Positions 19,087 to 27,106 of a stretch of DNA of 64,000 bases are shown one piece after another. Each line of letters opens with the position of its first letter. The stretch's first letter is position 1. Under the pieces are notes generated by a model. It was not told the origin of the DNA, made no database searches, and saw nothing but the letters and a program-made list of their open reading frames with translations. The DNA lies in assembly GCF_003207855.1 (NCBI RefSeq), contig NZ_NKTZ01000003.1, forward strand, positions 62,001-126,000, read 5' to 3'. The position numbers and the translations under genes were made by a program. This stretch comes from Komagataeibacter rhaeticus (lineage in GTDB: Bacteria; Pseudomonadota; Alphaproteobacteria; Acetobacterales; Acetobacteraceae).

Positions 19087-20208
19087 TCAGGCGGACTGGG
19101 GCACGATGCCGATCAGTTCGTCCGCGCGGGGTTCACGCACCGGTGGCAGGGCCATGACCTGATCGGGCAGTGCTACGCGGGCGGGCGGCATGGGGGCCAG
19201 CGCCTGTGGCTGGCCGGTCAGCAGCGCGCGCTCGATCGCGGCAAGGACACGCACGTCACGCAGCCCCTCGTCCCCATCGGGTTCAGGGTCATGGCCGTGA
19301 AGGATGCAGTCGGAAAAATAGGCGATCTCTCCCCCGAACTGCTCCACCGGGTCATGACGGCGGGTTTCCTTGCGCCCGTCGAGGGTGGTGGTATAGGTAA
19401 TGCCGACATCGGGACCAAACATGTAGCATGGCGTGGCCAGGACACTCCCCCTGTTGCCTGTCAGGGTAAAATTCTCGACCGGCGCGCAGGCATAGCTGAC
19501 CAGGAACTGCGCCATCTGCCCTTCGGCAAAGCGGAGCGTAACCGAGACCGTATCGTCAAAATTGAACCCGCGCCCCGGTGTCCTGCTACCCACGGCATGG
19601 ACTTCGGCCGGTTCGCGCGCAAACAGGTTGCGCACCGCATTGAGCGGATAGGTGCCCATGTCCGGCACCGGGCCGGACCAGTAGCCGGAATGGCCGCGAT
19701 GGTTGGCTTCGGAAAAATTCTGCCCGAAGATGGACGTGAACGCCATAAGGTGCCCGAAGTCACCATTGCGGCAGCGTGAGATCAGTTCCAGCGTGCCCGG
19801 CTCGCAATGCAGGCGGTAGGCGACCATCAGCCTGCCACCGCCGCGCCTTTGCGCCTCCAGCATGGCTTCGCAGTCCTCCACGCTGGTGGCCATGGGTTTT
19901 TCCACCATCAGGTGCAGCCCCGCTTCCAGCACCGGTACGGCATAACGCCGGTGCAGCGCGTTGGGGGTGGCCAGATAGACCGCGTCAATATCGCCCGAAT
20001 GGATCAGTTCAGGCAGGTCATCATAATGATACGCCGGAATATCGTATCGCGTGGCCAGCCTGCCTGCCTTTTGCGGGTCGCCCGTCACCAGTGCGACCAG
20101 CGTGGAATTGCTGGCGCGCGCCATGCCGGGCATGAAGGCCTGCTGCGCGATCTGGCCACCGCCAATCACGGCATAGCGGACCCGGGGCTTTTCGGTATTG
20201 CGGGACAT
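19087..20208 (-). CDS. Gfo/Idh/MocA family oxidoreductase
   Basis: A 373-residue NAD(P)-dependent sugar oxidoreductase. The N-terminal Rossmann fold opens with YAVIGGGQIAQQAFMP and continues through YLATPNALH. The catalytic-Lys motif is VEKPMA. A C-terminal alpha/beta domain carries the usual GPVPDMGTYPLNAVR. It resembles glucose-fructose oxidoreductase-type proteins but has no export signal. The gene is the first of a tight minus-strand operon; its stop is immediately followed by the acyl-CoA dehydrogenase-like gene. A role in making or modifying the sugar used by the neighbouring glycosyltransferase is inferred. Confidence 0.88.
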   Translation of the reverse strand: MSRNTEKPRVRYAVIGGGQIAQQAFMPGMARASNSTLVALVTGDPQKAGRLATRYDIPAYHYDDLPELIHSGDIDAVYLATPNALHRRYAVPVLEAGLHLMVEKPMATSVEDCEAMLEAQRRGGGRLMVAYRLHCEPGTLELISRCRNGDFGHLMAFTSIFGQNFSEANHRGHSGYWSGPVPDMGTYPLNAVRNLFAREPAEVHAVGSRTPGRGFNFDDTVSVTLRFAEGQMAQFLVSYACAPVENFTLTGNRGSVLATPCYMFGPDVGITYTTTLDGRKETRRHDPVEQFGGEIAYFSDCILHGHDPEPDGDEGLRDVRVLAAIERALLTGQPQALAPMPPARVALPDQVMALPPVREPRADELIGIVPQSA

Positions 20209-20511
20209 GGCGCTCTTCCACGTTATTGCCAGATACCCTGATGAACGTGACGTGCCGCCGGGGGTTGCGCCCTGAACCGCCCTGCCTTTTTCTGTGCCAC
20301 AATCCAGTAATGACGGTCATGGGGCGGCAGGTTACGGTGTAACGGGCCATTTATATTTGCCCGATACGGAACCTGTACGATGCGGCCCACGTTCACCGGC
20401 CGGCACCCCGGTTACGGGCACGGGCCATGGCATCTGCGTCCCACGTCCAGTGCCGACCCGCATCCGTGCTGATGGACAACAGGCCAACAGGCAAGGCAGG
20501 AGCATACGGGC
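20209..20511. promoter_or_regulatory. Divergent promoter region (Gfo/Idh operon / glgE)
   Basis: About 300 nt between divergent starts. It contains GTTAC-GGT-GTAAC at 20331-20343 followed by an AT-rich TTTATATTT. The latter lies between CGGGC and GCCCG arms (20343-20363), the likely promoter core. No further gene is supported. Confidence 0.4.
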
Positions 20512-23500
20512 ATGGAGGAGCAAACCGTCACCACCCGCTCCCCGCCGCGCACGCCCGCCCCGGCATGGACCCCGTTCATCCAGTCTGTCCATCCTGCCAC
20601 CCTGGCCCGGCCGCAGCGGTGGGAGGCGGTGCTGTCCCGCTGCGCCGATGCGGGCTTTACCGAAATACTGGTCGCCCCGCTTTTTGCCAGTGGGGCTGAT
20701 CCCTTCCTTGTCTCGTCGCATCATGAGACCGGGTCCATGCCGGCATGGACCGCGCCGCTGCCCGACAGCCTGGGCGCGCTGGCCCGGCTGGGGCGCCGCC
20801 ATGGGCTGGCCATCCTGCTGGACCTGCCGCTGGACCGTATTGCCCGTGATGGCGCACTGGCGCGCCACAGGCCGCAATGGTGCCTGCCCGACGGGGCGGA
20901 TGCCCGTGCCGCCCGGCTGGACTACGGCGCCCATGAAGCCGAAATCGTGGCCTACTGGCAGGAAATCACCGCCATGCTGCTGCATGCGGGCATTGCGGGC
21001 TTCCGCTGTGATGCCCCACAGCGCCTGCCGGTGGCCACGCTGGCGCGCATCATTGCCGCAACCCGGCAGGTCCGGCCCGGCTGCCGGTGGATTGGCTGGA
21101 CGGTGGGGCTGGACCATGCCGGCACGCTGGCCATTGCCGCAACCGGGGTGGACATGGTCGCGTCCTCCGTTGCGTGGTGGGACCGGACTGCCCCCTGGCT
21201 GGGCGCGGAACGCCACGGCCTGCCGCCCCATACCGGCCTGCTGGCCTGCCCCGTGCCACTGGCGGCCAGCGCGGCGGTGGGGAATGAAACCCCGCCCGGC
21301 ATGGCGCTGCGGCTGGCTGCGGCAATAGGGGACGGAGTGCTGGTGCCTGCGGGCTTTGGCGACCCGCCTGATGCGCCGGGGCAGGCCGATGGGCCGTTGC
21401 CCCCGTATCGCCCAGCCCTGCACGCCGCCCTGCGCCATGCCGGGCGGATGGTCCACGCCAACGCTCTGCCCGTTCCCACCAACCGGGACATGCCGGTCAT
21501 GACCGTGGACGGGCTGACGGTCATGACCCGACAGGGCGACACCCGCCGGGGGGAACCCGCGCCGCTGCGCCTTGTGCTGGTCAATCCCTCCACCATCCGG
21601 CCCGCGCAGGCCCGGCTTGCGCCGCTGCTGGCGGAACGGAACAGCAGTTTTGCCTTTTGTCACGCCATTGACGGTGAACCCGACTTTGCGCCATCCCCCA
21701 CGGGGGAGGTCACGCTGGCGCCGGGCGCGATACGCGTGCTGCAGGTCCGCCCGCAACCCGCCCTGCGCCGCCCCGTAGCCCCCGCCACCCCGGACCTGCG
21801 TACCCTGCCGCGCATTGTCATTGAAGCCGTGGCCCCCAGCGTTGACGCCGGGCGTTTCCCCGCCAGGGCGGTGACTGGCGACAGCGTGGCGGTGGAGGCC
21901 GATATCTTCATGGACGGGCACGACCTGCTGCGTGCCCGCGTGCTGTGGCGGCCCGAAGGGGACGCCACATGGCGCCATGCCGCCATGCAGCCCATCGGCA
22001 ACAGCCGCTGGCGGGGTTACATCGCGCCGGACCGGGTCGGGCCATGGGTATTCACGATCGAGGCATGGCGGGACGATTTTGGCACCTATGTACGCGACCT
22101 CGCCCGCAGGCGCGCGGCGGGCGTGATGGACACCGCCGACATTGCCGATGGCCGCGCGCTGCTGGAACACACCATGCACGCGGCACCCGCGCCCGTGGCG
22201 CGGGAACTGGCCCCCATGATGGACCATCTGGCCACGCTGGACCATGACAGGGCGGCCGAACTGCTGCTTGCCCCCACCACCGCAACCATGGTGGAGCAGG
22301 CGGACCGGCGGCCATTCCATGCCACGCTGGCCGCCCCGCTGCGCATATGGGTGGACCGCGGGGCGGCGCGCTTTGGCAACTGGTATGAACTCTTTCCCCG
22401 TTCGCTTGGCACAACACCCGGCGCGCATGGCACGCTGCGCGACGTGATCGGGCGCCTGCCCGCCATCCGGGCCATGGGGTTCGGGGTGCTGTACCTGCCC
22501 CCCATCCACCCCATCGGCCATGTCAACCGCAAGGGGGCGAACAACGCGCGGCAGGCGCGCGCGGGTGATCCGGGCAGCCCCTATGCCATAGGCAGCAGCG
22601 CGGGCGGCCATGACGCCATTCATCCCGAACTGGGCACGATGGCGGATTTCGATGCGCTGGTTGCCGCCGTGCGGGGACATGGCATGGAACTGGCGCTGGA
22701 TTTTGCCATCCAGTGCGCGCCCGACCACCCGTGGCTGGCGGCCCACCCCGAATGGTTTGCCCACCGGGCCGATGGCACGCTCCATTACGCGGAAAACCCG
22801 CCCAAGAAATACGAGGACATTGTCAATGTGGATTTCTATGCCCCCACCGCCATCCCGCCATTGTGGCAGGCGCTGCTGGACATCGTGCTGTTCTGGGTGG
22901 ACCGGGGCGTGCGGATTTTCCGCGTCGACAACCCGCATACCAAGCCGCTTCCGTTCTGGGAATGGCTGATCGGGCAGGTACAGGCCCCCCATCCCGACGT
23001 GCTGTTCCTGGCCGAGGCCTTTACCGCGCCCAAAATGATGTACCGGCTGGCCAAGGCCGGTTTTACGCAATCCTACACCTATTTTACATGGCGCACGACC
23101 AAGGCCGAACTGATCGCCTACATGACCGAACTGACCACGCCGCCGGTCAGTGATTTCTTCCGCCCGCATTTCTTTGTCAACACGCCCGACATCAACCCCC
23201 TTTTCGTGCAGGAATCCGGTCGCGCCGGTCACCTGATCCGCGCGGCACTTGCCTGCACGCTGTCGGGACTGTGGGGGCTGTACGCGGGGTTCGAACTGTG
23301 TGACGCCACCGCCCTGCCGGGGCGCGAGGAGTATCTTGATTCGGAAAAATACCAGATCCGCCAGCGTGACTGGGCGGCGCCGGGCAACATCATCGCCGAG
23401 ATCACGGCGCTGAACGCACTGCGCCTGCGCCACCGCGCGCTCCAGAGCCATATGGGCCTGCGGTTCTACACCATCTTCAATGACCGGATCGTGTATTTCG

Positions 23501-23754
23501 GCAAGATGGCGCCTGACCAGTCCGACATGATCCTGGTCGCCATAAGCCTGGACCCGGAGGCCGCACAGGAAGCGGATTTTGAAATTCCCCTGTGGGAATG
23601 GAAACTTTCCGATAATGCCTCCCTTCTCTCCCATGATCTGCTGGACGGGCGGCATGCCGTGTGGACCGGCAGGATACAGCATGTGCGCCTTGACCCCCGC
23701 GACAGGCCCCATGCGATCTGGCAGGTCAGCCCGGCAGGAGGGACAGCCCCATGA
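20512..23754 (+). CDS. glgE: GlgE maltosyltransferase with a degenerate GH13-like N-terminal extension
   Basis: A 1080-residue protein. Residues from about 435 onward form a complete GlgE, which extends alpha-1,4-glucan with maltose 1-phosphate. The family's N-terminal beta-domain starts at IVIEAVAPSVDAGRFP. The GH13 core carries nucleophile Asp806 in FRVDNPHTKP, acid/base Glu835 in LFLAEAFT and Asp893 in VNTPDIN. The first 430 residues are an extra domain that resembles a GH13 barrel and keeps a GFRCDAPQRL nucleophile-like motif, but the acid/base strand reads RWIGWTVGL without Glu, so it is probably non-catalytic. Its stop overlaps the next start by 4 nt. Confidence 0.93.
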   Translation: MEEQTVTTRSPPRTPAPAWTPFIQSVHPATLARPQRWEAVLSRCADAGFTEILVAPLFASGADPFLVSSHHETGSMPAWTAPLPDSLGALARLGRRHGLAILLDLPLDRIARDGALARHRPQWCLPDGADARAARLDYGAHEAEIVAYWQEITAMLLHAGIAGFRCDAPQRLPVATLARIIAATRQVRPGCRWIGWTVGLDHAGTLAIAATGVDMVASSVAWWDRTAPWLGAERHGLPPHTGLLACPVPLAASAAVGNETPPGMALRLAAAIGDGVLVPAGFGDPPDAPGQADGPLPPYRPALHAALRHAGRMVHANALPVPTNRDMPVMTVDGLTVMTRQGDTRRGEPAPLRLVLVNPSTIRPAQARLAPLLAERNSSFAFCHAIDGEPDFAPSPTGEVTLAPGAIRVLQVRPQPALRRPVAPATPDLRTLPRIVIEAVAPSVDAGRFPARAVTGDSVAVEADIFMDGHDLLRARVLWRPEGDATWRHAAMQPIGNSRWRGYIAPDRVGPWVFTIEAWRDDFGTYVRDLARRRAAGVMDTADIADGRALLEHTMHAAPAPVARELAPMMDHLATLDHDRAAELLLAPTTATMVEQADRRPFHATLAAPLRIWVDRGAARFGNWYELFPRSLGTTPGAHGTLRDVIGRLPAIRAMGFGVLYLPPIHPIGHVNRKGANNARQARAGDPGSPYAIGSSAGGHDAIHPELGTMADFDALVAAVRGHGMELALDFAIQCAPDHPWLAAHPEWFAHRADGTLHYAENPPKKYEDIVNVDFYAPTAIPPLWQALLDIVLFWVDRGVRIFRVDNPHTKPLPFWEWLIGQVQAPHPDVLFLAEAFTAPKMMYRLAKAGFTQSYTYFTWRTTKAELIAYMTELTTPPVSDFFRPHFFVNTPDINPLFVQESGRAGHLIRAALACTLSGLWGLYAGFELCDATALPGREEYLDSEKYQIRQRDWAAPGNIIAEITALNALRLRHRALQSHMGLRFYTIFNDRIVYFGKMAPDQSDMILVAISLDPEAAQEADFEIPLWEWKLSDNASLLSHDLLDGRHAVWTGRIQHVRLDPRDRPHAIWQVSPAGGTAP

Positions 23755-26700
23755 AACGCGCCGCCAGCCAGCTGTCCGATGACCCGCTGTGGTACAAGGA
23801 CGCGGTGATCTACCAGGTCCATATCAAGTCCTTTTTTGATTCGGATAATGATGGCATCGGCGATTTCCGTGGCCTGACATCCCGGCTGGACTATATTGCC
23901 GAACTGGGGGTCAACACGGTGTGGCTGCTGCCCTTCTATCCTTCCCCCCGGCGCGATGACGGCTATGACATATCGGCCTACCGCGCGGTCCACCCCGATT
24001 ACGGCACACTGGCCGATGTACGCCACTTCGTGCAGGCGGCGCATGCGCGCAACATCCGCGTCATTACCGAACTGGTCATCAACCATACATCGGACCAGCA
24101 TCCGTGGTTCCAGCGCGCCCGGCAGGCCAGGCCGGGATCGGTCGCGCGCAATTTCTATGTCTGGTCGGATACACCGGACCGCTACGCGGACACGCGGGTG
24201 ATCTTCTGCGATACCGAGACCGCGAACTGGACCTACGACCCCGTGGCGGGCGCGTTTTTCTGGCACCGCTTCTATGCCCACCAGCCCGACCTGAACTTTG
24301 ACAGCCCGCATGTGCTGACCGCCATACTGGGGGTCATGTCGTTCTGGCTGGAACTGGGCATTGACGGCCTGCGGCTGGATGCCATTCCCTATCTGGTGGA
24401 ACGCGAGGGCACGTCGAACGAAAACCTGCCCGAGACACACGCCATCCTGCGCCGCCTGCGCACGGCGCTTGATGCGCGCTTCAGGAACCGCATGCTGCTG
24501 GCCGAAGCCAACCAGTGGCCGGAGGATACCAGCGAGTATTTCGGCAATGGCGATGAATGCCACATGGCCTTCCACTTCCCGCTCATGCCGCGCATGTACC
24601 TGGCCATGGCGCGCGAGGACCGCTTCCCCATAACCGACATCATGCGCCAGACACCGGACATACCGCCCGGCTGCCAGTGGGCCGTCTTCCTGCGCAACCA
24701 TGATGAACTGACGCTGGAGATGGTAACCGACAGCGAGCGCGACGACATGTGGAACACCTATGCCGCCGACCGGCGCGCGCGCCTCAACCTTGGCATCCGG
24801 CGCAGGCTTTCCCCCCTGCTGGAGCGTGACCGCAGGCGGATCGAACTGCTCAACAGCCTGCTTTTGTCCATGCCCGGCACGCCGGTGCTGTATTATGGCG
24901 ATGAAATCGGGATGGGGGACAACATCCAGCTGGGCGACCGCGATGGCGTGCGCACGCCCATGCAGTGGTCGCCTGACCGCAATGGCGGGTTTTCCCGCGC
25001 CGACCCCGAACGCCTGGTGCTGCCGGTTATCATGGACCCGCTTTATGGTTACGCGGCGGTCAATGCCGAAACCCAGCGCCGCGATCCATATTCGCTGCTG
25101 AACTGGATGCGGCGCATGCTGGCGGTGCGTGCGCGCACGCAGGCCTTCGGACGGGGCGTGCTGACCTTCCTGTCACCGGGCAACCGCAAGATCCTGGCCT
25201 ATCTGCGCGCATACGCGGACGAGACGATCCTGTGTGTCGCAAACCTTGCGCGTTCGGCGCAGGCGGTGGAACTGGACCTGTCGCCCTTCGCGGGCCGGGT
25301 GCCGGTGGAAATGATTGCCCAGAGCGTGTTTCCCCCCATCGGCCAGCTACCCTACCTGCTGACCCTGCCGCCCTACGGCTTCATATGGTTCCGCCTGTGC
25401 GCGCTGACCGACAGCCCCACATGGCATGTGCCTGCCCCCGAACCCCTGCCCGAACTGCGCACACTGGTGCTGCGCCACGGCATGGGCGATGTGTTCACGC
25501 CTGCCGCCCGCCAGGTGCTGGAAAAGGAGATCCTGCCCGCCTACCTGCCCGTGCGGCGATGGGCCGCCGCGCGCGGGCAGCCGGTCTCGGCCGTGCATGT
25601 CGGCATGGTCGTGCCGCTGGGCGCGCAACTGGTCCTGACCCGGATCAGCGCGATGGTGGGCACGCAGGAAGCCAGCTATTTCCTGCCGCTGGACATTGCG
25701 TGGGAAAGCGGGAGCCTGCCCGCCCTGCCCCAGCAGCTGGCGCTGTGCCGCGTGCGCCGGGGCCGCAGGGTGGGCTACCTGACCGACGGGTTTACCCTGC
25801 CCGCGCTTGCCACCGAATTCATGGCGGCGTTCGCCCGCACGGCCCGCCTGCAGGCGGAGGATGGTGAAATCGTCTTTGACGCCACCCCCGCCCTCCATGA
25901 CCTGTCCCTCCCGCCCGATGCCCCCATTCACTGGCTCAGTGCCGAGCAGAGCAACAGTTCACTGGTCATAGCCGACAGGGTGGTACTCAAGCTGCTGCGC
26001 CACCTGCACCCCGGCATCCACCCCGAGGCGGAGATGACCGCCTTCCTGACCCGCCATGGCGCAACAGGCATCGCGCCCTATCTGGGTGACGTCACCCATA
26101 TCGACGCCACGGGCACGCCACATGTGCTGGCCATTGCGGAAGGGTTCATGCCCAATCAGGGCGATGGCTGGAGCTGGAGCGTGAACTACCTGCGCGCCAC
26201 CGCCACCGATCTGGCGCTGAGCGGTGATGAAGCGGCGGAGGACCGGGCCGATCACATCGCCTTCTTCCACCGCCTTGGCCTCCGGCTGGGCGGGATGCAT
26301 GCGCTGCTGGCCCGGCCGGTGGCGGATGCGGCCTTTGCCCCGCAGGCCGCGACACCCGCCATCGTGCAGGGCTGGGTTGCGGATATCCGCGCGGGCATCA
26401 CGGCGGCGCTGGACAGTCTTGAACACCGGCCCGACCCGCCCCAGCCGGACATGCGGGCGCTGGCAACACGGCTGTGCGCCGAACGCGCCCGGCTGCTTGA
26501 GCGGGTGGAGGAACTGGCGCGCGGCGCGGTGGGCACGCTCATGACCCGTATCCATGGGGATTTCCATCTGGGCCAGGTCCTGGTGGTGGAAAATGACGTG
26601 GTCATCATAGATTTCGAGGGCCAGCCCATGGTGCCGTTGGCCGAACGCCGCGCCCGACACAGCCCGCTGCGCGATGTGGCGGGGCTGCTGCGCTCGATCG

Positions 26701-27053
26701 CCTATGCGGTCGAGACCGCACGGCTGGACGGGGGCGAGACCGGCAGCCACCCCGGCGCGGAACAGTCGGCCGCGCGTTCCAGCGCCTATGTCACCGCCTT
26801 TGGCGAGGAAGCGGGCCGGATATTCCTTGAAGGGTGGAAAAGCGGCATGGGGGATGCCATGGCCGCGATCGGCACCACGCCGGTACTGGCCGACCTCCTT
26901 CAGCTTTTCCTGCTGGAAAAGGCGGCCTACGAAATCCGCTACGAAGCCGCGAACCGCCCCGGCTGGCTGGCCACCCCCATGGCGGGCCTGGCGGCGCTTG
27001 CGGGGCTCCCCCCCCTTTCACCAGAGGAGACGAAGGGGCAGGCCCCGGCCTGA
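23751..27053 (+). CDS. treS: Trehalose synthase-maltokinase fusion
   Basis: A 1100-residue two-enzyme protein. Residues 1 to about 545 are trehalose synthase (maltose to trehalose interconversion) with Asp210 in GLRLDAIPYL, Glu252 in LAEANQWP and Asp318 in RNHDELT. The C-terminal half from about residue 575 is a maltokinase with the aminoglycoside-phosphotransferase-like HGDFHLGQ (from residue 935) and IDFEGQP motifs. It would phosphorylate maltose to maltose 1-phosphate for GlgE. The start overlaps the glgE stop (ATGA), so synthesis of the pathway enzymes is probably coupled. The fusion is known in several bacterial GlgE pathways. Confidence 0.95.
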   Translation: MKRAASQLSDDPLWYKDAVIYQVHIKSFFDSDNDGIGDFRGLTSRLDYIAELGVNTVWLLPFYPSPRRDDGYDISAYRAVHPDYGTLADVRHFVQAAHARNIRVITELVINHTSDQHPWFQRARQARPGSVARNFYVWSDTPDRYADTRVIFCDTETANWTYDPVAGAFFWHRFYAHQPDLNFDSPHVLTAILGVMSFWLELGIDGLRLDAIPYLVEREGTSNENLPETHAILRRLRTALDARFRNRMLLAEANQWPEDTSEYFGNGDECHMAFHFPLMPRMYLAMAREDRFPITDIMRQTPDIPPGCQWAVFLRNHDELTLEMVTDSERDDMWNTYAADRRARLNLGIRRRLSPLLERDRRRIELLNSLLLSMPGTPVLYYGDEIGMGDNIQLGDRDGVRTPMQWSPDRNGGFSRADPERLVLPVIMDPLYGYAAVNAETQRRDPYSLLNWMRRMLAVRARTQAFGRGVLTFLSPGNRKILAYLRAYADETILCVANLARSAQAVELDLSPFAGRVPVEMIAQSVFPPIGQLPYLLTLPPYGFIWFRLCALTDSPTWHVPAPEPLPELRTLVLRHGMGDVFTPAARQVLEKEILPAYLPVRRWAAARGQPVSAVHVGMVVPLGAQLVLTRISAMVGTQEASYFLPLDIAWESGSLPALPQQLALCRVRRGRRVGYLTDGFTLPALATEFMAAFARTARLQAEDGEIVFDATPALHDLSLPPDAPIHWLSAEQSNSSLVIADRVVLKLLRHLHPGIHPEAEMTAFLTRHGATGIAPYLGDVTHIDATGTPHVLAIAEGFMPNQGDGWSWSVNYLRATATDLALSGDEAAEDRADHIAFFHRLGLRLGGMHALLARPVADAAFAPQAATPAIVQGWVADIRAGITAALDSLEHRPDPPQPDMRALATRLCAERARLLERVEELARGAVGTLMTRIHGDFHLGQVLVVENDVVIIDFEGQPMVPLAERRARHSPLRDVAGLLRSIAYAVETARLDGGETGSHPGAEQSAARSSAYVTAFGEEAGRIFLEGWKSGMGDAMAAIGTTPVLADLLQLFLLEKAAYEIRYEAANRPGWLATPMAGLAALAGLPPLSPEETKGQAPA

Positions 27054-27106
27054 CCCGCCCGGCCACCATGCGCGCGGGCGTCAGGCCGGTCCGGCGCGAC
27101 GCTCCG

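Noticed and set aside
20332-23712. 1126-codon open frame on the minus strand opposite glgE
   Set aside because: It is an exact shadow of the glgE gene, a consequence of GC-rich third positions; its translation is His/Gly/Arg-rich without any family motif.
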